Source of the DNA: G021776435 sp046756245
Lineage (GTDB): Bacteria > Pseudomonadota > Alphaproteobacteria > Caulobacterales > Parvularculaceae
Assembly: GCA_046756245.1 (NCBI GenBank)
Contig: JBHHVZ010000027.1
Location: 1 to 31,256, forward strand
DNA length: 31,256 bases
Direction of reading: 5' to 3'
Below, piece after piece: positions 1 through 6,431 of this stretch. The notes under the pieces were generated by a model. The model worked only from the letters and a program-made list of their open reading frames with translations. It was not told the DNA's origin and made no database searches. The position numbers and the translations under genes were made by a program. Within the stretch, counting starts at the first letter, position 1. Each line of letters opens with the position of its first letter.

Positions 1-88
1 GCATGGGACTCCTCATGATTGCAGCGGCGCGCGCTGCTGCGCGCCCGAACCCATCTCTAACCCCTGCGCCGCCAAAGCGAAACAGCCG

Positions 89-568
89 TCAGCCGTTCGG
101 TTCGGAGGCGGATTGAGCCGCCCGATAAACTTCGGCGTAAGCCTTCGGCATCCGTCGCGGCTTGCCGGTTTCCATGTCTATTGTGATGAATCGCGTGCGC
201 CCGCGAAAGAGCGCCTTGCCGTCAGCGATCCGACGCATTTCATAAGCGCGCGTCAGTCTGAGTCGCCCGTCATTATCGGCGATCCAGGTGGCGATGGCGA
301 TTTCGTCTCCCTCGAGCGCCGGCGCCGCATAATCGAACTCGTGTCGCCAGACCACGAAGCCTGCGCCCAGCCGTTTGAACTCTTCGAACGGAAAACCGAG
401 CGCCGTTGAATGCGCCCACGCGGTTTCAAGCGCCCAGTCAATGTAGCGCCGATTGTTGACATGGCCGAAGCCGTCGATGTCGTCCGCGGCGGCAATCTTG
501 CGCACGACAAAGGGTTTCACCACGGGCCAGTCGAGCTTGGACGCCGATGTCGGAAGCGAGGAGGTCAT
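89..568 (-). CDS. Acyl-CoA thioesterase, 4HBT/YbgC-FadM hotdog family
   Basis: A 159-aa single-domain hotdog protein predicted to hydrolyse acyl-CoA thioesters in the cytoplasm. The family signature is visible near residues 30-40 as DIDGFGHVNN, the 4HBT-type segment with Asp32 as the likely catalytic acid, followed by YIDWALETAW on the central helix. Length matches the usual 130-160 aa. The ATG at 568 has a GGAACAGG ribosome-binding stretch just upstream. It is divergent from the TetR-plsC-MFS unit, so the 330-bp gap between them should carry promoters for both directions. Substrate cannot be read from sequence; the neighbouring acyltransferase and lipid-transporter-like genes make a link to acyl-lipid metabolism plausible, but that is inference. 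Confidence 0.85.
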   Translation of the reverse strand: MTSSLPTSASKLDWPVVKPFVVRKIAAADDIDGFGHVNNRRYIDWALETAWAHSTALGFPFEEFKRLGAGFVVWRHEFDYAAPALEGDEIAIATWIADNDGRLRLTRAYEMRRIADGKALFRGRTRFITIDMETGKPRRMPKAYAEVYRAAQSASEPNG

Positions 569-782
569 AGGCCTGTTCCAATGCCTTTATTCGGCGTCGC
601 GGTTTGGCGGCGGCGCTCGCCTGTTCGCGAGCTATATGGAGGCCGTCGCCCGCGGCCAATAGCGAAACGCAAGCGCCGGCGCTTTTGTACCGACCGACGC
701 CGAAACCGACCGCCTCAAAAGTCCGCGTCACGTTCTTTTTTCCTAATAATTTCAGTCTTCTACGCTACGCGCCCTTAAACTC

Positions 783-810
783 TTGCATTCCGCTGGTTCG
801 ATGCTAAACA
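783..810 (+). promoter_or_regulatory. Candidate sigma70-type promoter of the TetR-plsC-MFS unit
   Basis: TTGCAT at 783-788 and TAAACA at 805-810 are separated by 16 bp and lie directly before the palindrome at 813-828, so a repressor bound there would sit on the transcription start. The match is only moderate. The rest of the 330-bp gap between the divergent genes (569-898) shows no coding signal or further structure that I can support. Confidence 0.3.
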
Positions 811-812
811 AT

Positions 813-828
813 GAGTGAGCGCTCACTC
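813..828. promoter_or_regulatory. Perfect 16-bp palindrome, likely TetR-family operator
   Basis: GAGTGAGCGCTCACTC is a perfect inverted repeat located 70 bp upstream of the TetR-family start codon. Length and dyad form are typical of TetR-family operators, which usually overlap the promoter of the regulator's own gene. Autoregulation of the downstream three-gene unit, and possibly of the divergent thioesterase, is inferred from position. Confidence 0.6.
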
Positions 829-898
829 TCCTAATGCGGCGGAGGGACGAAGAGCTGCGGGCCACCGACGCGGACACGCCAGCACCACGGGACGGTGA

Positions 899-1495
899 AT
901 GGAAATGCCGACGAAAGACAAAAGCAGGAAACCACGCGGACAGGAAGCGAAAGCCAATATTGAACGCGCTGCGCTCACGCTTTTCGGCGCGCGCGGCGTC
1001 GACGCCGCCACAACGCGCGAGATCGCGGCCGCCGCCGGTCTTTCAGAAGGCGCCCTCTATCGGCATTTTCCGTCGAAGGACGCGCTCGCTGAAAGCCTCT
1101 TTTTCGACATTCACGTTCGGTTGACGGCGCTCGTGCGCGAGGCCGGGCGCAAGCACGCCGCCATTGACGATCAGGCCCGTGCCATCGTCGACGCCTATTG
1201 TCAGACAGCGGACGATGACTGGGCGCTTTTTTCCTACCACCTCCTGACCACGCACCGTTTCCTGCCCGGCGCGCCGGCGCGCGACAATCCGGTCGCCGCG
1301 GCTGAAGAAGTCGTCGAAACCGCCATGACGCGCGGCGAAATTCCCGACGGCGATGCGCGTCTCGTCACCGCCATGGCGCTCGGCGTGGTCTTGCAGCCGG
1401 CGCTTCACAAAGCTTACGGCCGAATTGAAGGCTCGCTCGCGCGCCACGCCGAAACGCTCGCACGCGGCGTCCTCGCCGTTCTTCACCAGCGCTGA
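899..1495 (+). CDS. TetR/AcrR family transcriptional regulator
   Basis: A 198-aa one-component repressor-type regulator. The N-terminal DNA-binding domain is clear: a helix around IERAALTLFGARG (21-33), then the helix-turn-helix TTREIAAAAGLSEGALYRHF (38-57), followed by the usual FPSKDAL linker. The C-terminal 130 residues form the variable ligand-binding domain, so the inducer cannot be predicted. It is the first gene of a co-directional unit with plsC (22 bp downstream) and an MFS transporter. The palindrome at 813-828 is its probable binding site. ATG at 905 is an alternative start two codons later. Confidence 0.9.
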   Translation: MEMPTKDKSRKPRGQEAKANIERAALTLFGARGVDAATTREIAAAAGLSEGALYRHFPSKDALAESLFFDIHVRLTALVREAGRKHAAIDDQARAIVDAYCQTADDDWALFSYHLLTTHRFLPGAPARDNPVAAAEEVVETAMTRGEIPDGDARLVTAMALGVVLQPALHKAYGRIEGSLARHAETLARGVLAVLHQR

Positions 1496-1517
1496 CGCTC
1501 TAGCGAGGAACAATCGG

Positions 1518-2363
1518 ATGATCAGAAGCAACCTTTTTCAGATCGCCTATTGGGCGACGTCCGTTTTCTTCGCTATAGGCGCGGCGCCGTTCCTGCTGAT
1601 CCCGAGCCGCAAGCCGCTGATGGTCTGGATTTTCGGCTACACGCGTGTGATGGTCTTCTGGCTGCGATGGATCGTCGGCGTGCGAATCGTCATACGCGGG
1701 CGCGAACGCCTGCCTCATGGCCCTTGCGTCATCGCCGCCAAGCATCAGAGCTGGGGCGACGGCGTCGTCATGTTCTCGCAGTTTTTTGATCTCGCCTTCG
1801 TCACCGGCGACCATCTGGAAAAGTTTCCGCTGCTCGGGAGAATCTTACGCAAGATGGGCGCGATCGTGGTCGACAATTGCGGCGGCGCCTATGCGCGCGC
1901 CTGTCTCATCAGCCGCGAGATGAAACGCGCGCGGTCCGAGAATCGCCGCATCCTGATTTATCCGGAGGGGCGCCTCTCGCCCGTCGGCGAAAAGCATCAC
2001 TATCGCAAGGGCGTCTATCACATGTATGCAGCTTATGACTGTCCCGCGGTTCCCGTTGCGACCAATCTCGGCCTCTGCTGGCCGCCCGTCGGCGAAGGCC
2101 GACAACAAGAAAACGCTCCCGCGCCCAGACGGGCGGAACATGCGTTTGCGCGCCTTCGCGCGCGGGAGCAAAGCTGGCGGCTGACGCCCGGCGAGGCTGT
2201 GGTTGAGTTTCTCGATCCGATCGCGCCGGGCCTCGACAAGGAGACGTTCATGAAGTGGCTGGAAGAGGCGATTGAAACGCGCTCGCGCGAACTGGCGGGC
2301 CTGGCGCCCGCGCAACCGGCAGACGGCCCGCTCATCGCCCAGGCGAAAACGGAGCGCGCATGA
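1518..2363 (+). CDS. PlsC-type 1-acyl-glycerol-3-phosphate acyltransferase
   Basis: A 281-aa membrane-associated acyltransferase expected to transfer an acyl chain to lysophosphatidate or a related lysolipid at the inner membrane. It starts with a hydrophobic segment (about residues 5-45). The HX4D catalytic motif is present as HQSWGD, and the glycerol-phosphate binding motif as YPEGRLSP. The ATG at 1518 has GCGAGGAA about 9 nt upstream and removes a 55-residue extension that would overlap the TetR gene. Its last codon overlaps the MFS gene by four bases (ATGA), suggesting translational coupling. The residues around YPEGR differ from the canonical PEGTR, so the true acceptor may not be lysophosphatidate. 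Confidence 0.88.
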   Translation: MIRSNLFQIAYWATSVFFAIGAAPFLLIPSRKPLMVWIFGYTRVMVFWLRWIVGVRIVIRGRERLPHGPCVIAAKHQSWGDGVVMFSQFFDLAFVTGDHLEKFPLLGRILRKMGAIVVDNCGGAYARACLISREMKRARSENRRILIYPEGRLSPVGEKHHYRKGVYHMYAAYDCPAVPVATNLGLCWPPVGEGRQQENAPAPRRAEHAFARLRAREQSWRLTPGEAVVEFLDPIAPGLDKETFMKWLEEAIETRSRELAGLAPAQPADGPLIAQAKTERA

Positions 2364-3763
2364 CACGCCTGCGCGGCCGACCAGGCTACGCCGAAGCGAA
2401 GCTTCAGCTTCGCCCAGGCGAGAGCCGCTGCGGCGCGACGAAGGCCCGGCCGCTTTTTTTCCAGCGCCGCTTCTTTCCCATGTGGACGGCGCTGACGCTC
2501 GGCGCGTTTTCCGACAACACGCTGCGTCAGGCGCTGCTCATCGGCATCGCCTACGGCGTCATCGCCGTTCCCGGTTTCGCCAACGCCGACGACGCCCTGC
2601 CCGTCATCGGTTCATTCCTTCCGATCGCCATTCTCGTGTTCTCCAGCGTCTCAGGCCAGATAGCCGAGAAATACGAAACGTCGATGCTGTTTCGGCGATT
2701 GAAATTCGCCGAAGTCATGCTGATGTCGGTGACGGCGATCGGATTTGTGCTGGGTTTCGGTCCGCTCGTCGTGGCGATGCTGTTCGCTATGGGCGCGCAG
2801 TCGGCCTTTTTCAGTCCCGTCCGCATCGCCGCCATGCCGAAATATCTTCATGCGGATGAACTCGTTCGCGGCAATGCGTTTTGCAGCGGCGGACTCTTTA
2901 CGTCGATCCTGCTCGGCTATTTTTTCGGCGGCCTTCTGATTGCGCGTCCGCATGGAGGCGCGATGGTCGGCGGCCTTCTGATTGCTTCCTCATTGACCGG
3001 ATGGCTGGCGATCCTCAGGGCGCCGCGGGCGAGCGCCGATGCGCCGGACCTCGCGCTCAGCTGGAACGGCGCGGCGCAGACGCTGCGCATGATCGGTTTC
3101 GCCTATTCGGCGCCCGGCGTCTCCCGGCCGATTTCGGGCGTGGCGATTTTCTATCTGATGTCGACGGCCATCACGGTGCTCCTGCCGATCTACGCGCGCG
3201 ACACGCTGAACGCGGATGAGACGGTGGCGACGGCGATTATGGGACTCTTCGCCATTGGCGCCGGCGTCGGCGCGATGTCGGCCTCGATGCTGTCGAAAAA
3301 AAGCAACGGGCTCGGCTTTTCGGCGTTCGGCGTAGCGGCCGCGAGCCTGACTTCGCTTGCGATCGTTGGCCTGACCGGGCTGATCGCGGTCTCGCCGGGC
3401 GCCGCGCCTGTCAACGCTCTTGACCTCGCACGAACGCCAACCGGATTCGCACTTGCTTTCATGCTCTGGCTTTCGGCCGTGTCCATGGGACTTTATATCG
3501 TACCGCTCCAGGCCGCTGTGCAGCGGCGCGCGCCCGCCGCCCAACGCGCCCGCATCATGGCCGCAGGCAATATGCTGAACGCCGCCGCAGCGATCGCCGG
3601 GTCGCTGTCGGTGCTGTGGATAACCCGCACCGACATCAAACCGGAGCAGGCGTTCTTCGCAGTCGGCGCCGTTCAGGCCGCCATCGCGGCCTACATGCTG
3701 CACCGGCGACGGACGACGCCCGAAGGGCTTTATGATGAAAGCCTGAACATCCCCGGCGCCTGA
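2360..3763 (+). CDS. MFS transporter, LplT-like (lysophospholipid transporter family)
   Basis: A 467-aa polytopic inner-membrane protein with about 12 hydrophobic segments. The first helix carries LGAFSDNTLRQALLIGI (residues 47-63), close to the LGAFNDN signature of LplT/Aas-type transporters that flip lysophospholipids. Pairing with a PlsC acyltransferase supports this, because LplT works with the acyltransferase Aas in other bacteria. The ORF overlaps plsC by 4 bp. The first 40 residues are unlike a transporter N-terminus and coincide with a palindromic DNA segment (2389-2420). Met41 (2480) is an alternative start but has no visible ribosome-binding site. Substrate is inferred, not shown. 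Confidence 0.8.
   Translation: MTRLRGRPGYAEAKLQLRPGESRCGATKARPLFFQRRFFPMWTALTLGAFSDNTLRQALLIGIAYGVIAVPGFANADDALPVIGSFLPIAILVFSSVSGQIAEKYETSMLFRRLKFAEVMLMSVTAIGFVLGFGPLVVAMLFAMGAQSAFFSPVRIAAMPKYLHADELVRGNAFCSGGLFTSILLGYFFGGLLIARPHGGAMVGGLLIASSLTGWLAILRAPRASADAPDLALSWNGAAQTLRMIGFAYSAPGVSRPISGVAIFYLMSTAITVLLPIYARDTLNADETVATAIMGLFAIGAGVGAMSASMLSKKSNGLGFSAFGVAAASLTSLAIVGLTGLIAVSPGAAPVNALDLARTPTGFALAFMLWLSAVSMGLYIVPLQAAVQRRAPAAQRARIMAAGNMLNAAAAIAGSLSVLWITRTDIKPEQAFFAVGAVQAAIAAYMLHRRRTTPEGLYDESLNIPGA
2389..2420. repeat. Palindromic element inside the MFS N-terminal codons
   Basis: Arms GCGAAGC (2396-2402) and GCTTCGC (2407-2413) enclose a TTCA loop. An outer CGCC (2389-2392) and GGCG (2417-2420) pair extends the dyad. 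It lies within codons 10-21 of the MFS gene, in a stretch with no counterpart in the transporter family, so it may be a small repeat that inserted in frame, or a translation-modulating hairpin in the mRNA. Confidence 0.5.
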
Positions 3764-3768
3764 ATCGG

Positions 3769-3844
3769 CCAGCAGCCCGAATCCGAAGTTCGGCACATTA
3801 TTCAGCTTGCTCCGTACGAACTTCGGATTCGATAAGGCTGCTGG
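3769..3844. repeat. Long hairpin 1 of a tandem pair
   Basis: A 9-bp outer stem (3769-3777 with 3836-3844) and a 15-bp perfect inner stem (3778-3792 with 3817-3831) are separated by a 4-nt bulge (3832-3835). The 24-nt loop contains AGCTTGCTCCG at 3804-3814. It begins six bases after the MFS stop codon. There is no T tract after it, so it is not a simple rho-independent terminator. Confidence 0.75.
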
Positions 3845-3860
3845 CAAGTTTATGATTCTA

Positions 3861-3932
3861 GTGTGGTTTTGGATTTGAAATTCGTTTACGAGCTTGCTGC
3901 GAATTATCTAACGAATTTCAAATCCACCACAC
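3861..3932. repeat. Long hairpin 2 of a tandem pair
   Basis: A 6-bp outer stem (3861-3866 with 3927-3932) and a 16-bp perfect inner stem (3871-3886 with 3910-3925) enclose a 23-nt loop containing AGCTTGCTGCG at 3891-3901. The stem core is homologous to that of hairpin 1 with compensated substitutions. The remaining bases of the 379-bp gap between the MFS gene and the next start (3764-4142) show no other supported feature. Confidence 0.75.
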
Positions 3933-4142
3933 CAGCCGGGCCATTTCCTGATCGCGCCGGGCGTTGCAGTCTGGTACAGTCGAAACGCCCTCTATATGAC
4001 CGCTGAGTTGGGGGCGGCGGATTCGTTAATGTTCTATACCGTAGTTTTGGCGCGCATTTTGCTCCGCGCCGGAAGATTTAGCATAGCCGCGCGGAATCGC
4101 TTTAACGCACTAGCAAGATCGCATCGTTACCGTATCTGCAAG

Positions 4143-4655
4143 ATGGGCCTGACATTTTTCATTATTGCGACCTGCATCGTCTTCGGAGTCGTCGCGGCCG
4201 TTGCGTCGTTCCGGCCGTCATTCCTGCCTGAGATCGGGGCTTCCCTGGTCAAGGCGAAACACGATCTTAAACGGTTTTCGCCCCGCAAGACGCTGTTTCT
4301 CATTGGCCCGAGCGCCAATCATCCGGCCTGCCGCATGCAGCGTCGCCTTTTGAAACCGGCGATCGCCGCGCTCATTCGAAATGACGTAACGGTTGTCGAA
4401 GTCTACGGCGAAAACACGCCGCGCAAGAACGGCGAGCCAATCGCCTGGCTCGACTCGTCTCTACTGCGTCATGCGATGGAAGCCGAATCCGGATTTTTCG
4501 TCATCTATGTGGATGACGCCGGCAAGACGCTGTTTCGCAGCGAAGCGCCGATGCTGACGGCAGACATTCTCACGCGGGCGTGCCTCGACATTACGCCGCC
4601 GCATCGCAGGGCAAAGCCCAAATCCGCAATCCTGCGCCGGCTGCGCGCGGCCTGA
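4143..4655 (+). CDS. Membrane-anchored DUF4174-like protein
   Basis: A protein of about 170 aa with one N-terminal hydrophobic segment (residues 2-24) followed by a soluble domain. The domain has a thioredoxin-like alternation of hydrophobic strands (TLFLIGPSANHPACRMQRR, then VTVVEVYGE, then GFFVIYVDDAGKTLFR), resembling the DUF4174 family of small secreted or periplasmic alphaproteobacterial proteins. The single Cys in NHPACRMQ is not a CXXC redox site. The reading frame is open upstream to 3996 with an ATG there and at 4029. I chose 4143 because it begins with a normal signal-anchor, but no strong ribosome-binding site marks any of the three. Function unknown. Confidence 0.6.
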   Translation: MGLTFFIIATCIVFGVVAAVASFRPSFLPEIGASLVKAKHDLKRFSPRKTLFLIGPSANHPACRMQRRLLKPAIAALIRNDVTVVEVYGENTPRKNGEPIAWLDSSLLRHAMEAESGFFVIYVDDAGKTLFRSEAPMLTADILTRACLDITPPHRRAKPKSAILRRLRAA

Positions 4656-4730
4656 CGCGACGTCAGCTTTCAGAAATCAGAGCGTGTTTACAAAACGTCC
4701 GGGCGCGCAGGAATTTCGCTCCGTTCCGCT

Positions 4731-4821
4731 TTGTCATGCCCGGACTTGTTCCACTGGTGTCCATGGGGGCGTGCAGGATTGCCTCTCCCATAAATTGCCG
4801 GGACAGGCCCGGCAATGACAA
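4731..4821. repeat. REP-like intergenic palindrome
   Basis: Imperfect inverted repeat with left arm TTGTCATGCCCGGACTTGTT and a right arm whose reverse complement begins TTGTCATTGCCGGGCCTGTC, around a 46-nt centre. This form of intergenic palindrome is common in alphaproteobacterial chromosomes. It lies in the 228-bp gap between the DUF4174-like gene and the convergent ugd gene and may help end transcription from both sides. Confidence 0.6.
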
Positions 4822-4883
4822 CGACGTGCTTGAGGCGAGGTTTGCGGTCACGGCGTCAATGAACCGTCTATTGTGAATATGCG

Positions 4884-6203
4884 TTAATTCGTATCTGCTT
4901 TCAGGCGGCCGATCGAGTGATAATCGATGCCGCGCTCGGTCATGAACGACGGCGTGTAGATATTCCGTAAGTCAATCATTTTCGGCGACGTCATGAGCGA
5001 CTTTACGCGATCGAGATCGAGCGCGCGGAATTCATCCCATTCAGTCACGATGACGACGGCGTCGGCGTTTTCGAGGGTCTGATAAGGTCCGTCGCAAAAA
5101 TCGACGTTTTCAAGCAGGCCGGCGGCTTCTTTCATACCGGCCGGATCGAAGGCGCGGATTTTCGCGCCCGCCCGCTGCAGCGCCGGTACAATATCGAGCG
5201 AGGGAGAATCGCGCATGTCGTCGGTGTTCGGCTTGAAGGTCAGGCCCAGCACTGCAACCGTTTTTCCGTCGACCGATCCGCCGCAGGCCGTCAACACCCG
5301 CTCGGCCATCTGTTTCTTACGGTGCGCGTTAATCTCCACCACCGCCTCGACAATTTTCGTCGGCGCGCCTTCCTCCTGGGCGGTGCGCACCAGCGCCAGC
5401 GTGTCCTTCGGAAAACACGACCCGCCATAACCCGGACCGGCGTGCAGGAACTTCGACCCGATGCGCCGGTCGTGGCCGATGCCGCGCGCGACTTCCTGAA
5501 CGTTGGCGCCCACCTTTTCGCAAAGATTCGCCATTTCGTTGATGAAGGTGATCTTGGTGGCGAGAAACGCATTGGCGGCGTACTTTATAAGTTCCGACGT
5601 GGTGCGATTGGTGAACAGGATCGGCGTCTCGTTGAGATAAAGCGGACGGTAGAGCTCGCGCATCACTGCGCAGGCGCGTTCGTCTTCAGCGCCGACGACC
5701 ACTCTGTCCGGGCGTTTGAAATCCTCAATCGCGGCCCCTTCCCGCAGAAATTCGGGATTCGACACCACGGAAAAATCGGCGTCGGGACGCGCTTTTTTCA
5801 GTATCGCTTCGACCTCGGCGCCGGTCCCGACCGGCACCGTCGATTTCGTCACGATGACAGTATAACCGTCGAGAACTTTCGCCAGCTCTTCGGCCGCCGC
5901 ATAGACATAGGAGAGGTCGGCGAAGCCGTCGCCGCGCCGCGACGGCGTTCCGACGGCGATGAAAACAGCATCCGAGCCCGCCGCAGCAGCGGCGAGATCA
6001 CGACTGAAGGATAACCGTCCCGCCTTGACGTTCTCGGAAACCAGTCCTTCAAGGCCCGGTTCGTAAATTGGCATTTCGCCGGCTTCGAGCATTGCGATCT
6101 TCGACCGGTCCTTGTCGACGCAGACGACATCGTGGCCGAAATCCGCAAAACATGCGCCTGAGACGAGACCGACATAGCCGGCGCCGATCATGGTTACACG
6201 CAT
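4884..6203 (-). CDS. ugd: UDP-glucose 6-dehydrogenase
   Basis: A 439-aa cytosolic NAD-dependent enzyme that oxidises UDP-glucose to UDP-glucuronate, a precursor for acidic exopolysaccharide. The N-terminal Rossmann motif is MIGAGYVGL (5-13), the middle domain is of the UDPGDH type, and the catalytic cysteine is Cys263 in GGSCFPKDT. The C-terminal UDP-binding domain starts near TVAVLGLTFKPNTDDMRDSP. AGAGGA lies 9 nt before the ATG. The upstream gene on the same strand is a polyprenyl-phosphate hexose-1-phosphate transferase, separated by a leader with two stem-loops, so ugd probably has its own promoter or attenuator. The related UDP-ManNAc or GDP-mannose dehydrogenases are less likely, given the sequence KITFINEMANLCE. 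Confidence 0.92.
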   Translation of the reverse strand: MRVTMIGAGYVGLVSGACFADFGHDVVCVDKDRSKIAMLEAGEMPIYEPGLEGLVSENVKAGRLSFSRDLAAAAAGSDAVFIAVGTPSRRGDGFADLSYVYAAAEELAKVLDGYTVIVTKSTVPVGTGAEVEAILKKARPDADFSVVSNPEFLREGAAIEDFKRPDRVVVGAEDERACAVMRELYRPLYLNETPILFTNRTTSELIKYAANAFLATKITFINEMANLCEKVGANVQEVARGIGHDRRIGSKFLHAGPGYGGSCFPKDTLALVRTAQEEGAPTKIVEAVVEINAHRKKQMAERVLTACGGSVDGKTVAVLGLTFKPNTDDMRDSPSLDIVPALQRAGAKIRAFDPAGMKEAAGLLENVDFCDGPYQTLENADAVVIVTEWDEFRALDLDRVKSLMTSPKMIDLRNIYTPSFMTERGIDYHSIGRLKADTN

Positions 6204-6303
6204 GACAAATTCCTCTTTTTCCCGCCGTCGCCATGCTTGATGCGCCGCGCTGTCGACCGGGTGAAAATCTCCGCCCTCTCACGAGGTTCTAAATGTCCAA
6301 CCG

Positions 6304-6328
6304 AAAATACCGCAAAAGCGGTGTTTTT
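6304..6328 (-). terminator. Short stem-loop with T-rich tail upstream of ugd
   Basis: Read on the minus strand, ACCGC and GCGGT pair around a TTTT loop, with A-rich sequence before and a TATTTTC stretch after. It lies between the sugar transferase stop (6432) and the ugd start (6203). It could terminate the transferase transcript. The symmetry also allows it to act on the plus strand. Confidence 0.4.
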
Positions 6329-6341
6329 GGACGACATTGCC

Positions 6342-6406
6342 GGCCCTCTTCCCGTCCCGATCGCCCATCAAGGATACTCCCGGGCGGTCGGGAGGGGGAG
6401 CGGGCC
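6342..6406. repeat. Long 25-bp imperfect hairpin upstream of ugd
   Basis: The arms 6342-6366 and 6382-6406 pair over 25 positions (21 Watson-Crick, two G-U, two mismatches) around a 15-nt loop. The hairpin directly follows the sugar-transferase gene on the minus strand and precedes the terminator-like stem by 13 nt. It may be an mRNA 3'-end stabiliser, an attenuator part or a REP-like element. Confidence 0.55.
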
Positions 6407-6431
6407 CGGAGCCGTATTCTTCGGTCGGACT

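Noticed and set aside
26..45. GGCGCGC/GCGCGCC hairpin downstream of the thioesterase
   Set aside because: The 7-bp stem has no T tract, and such GC dyads are frequent in this base composition.
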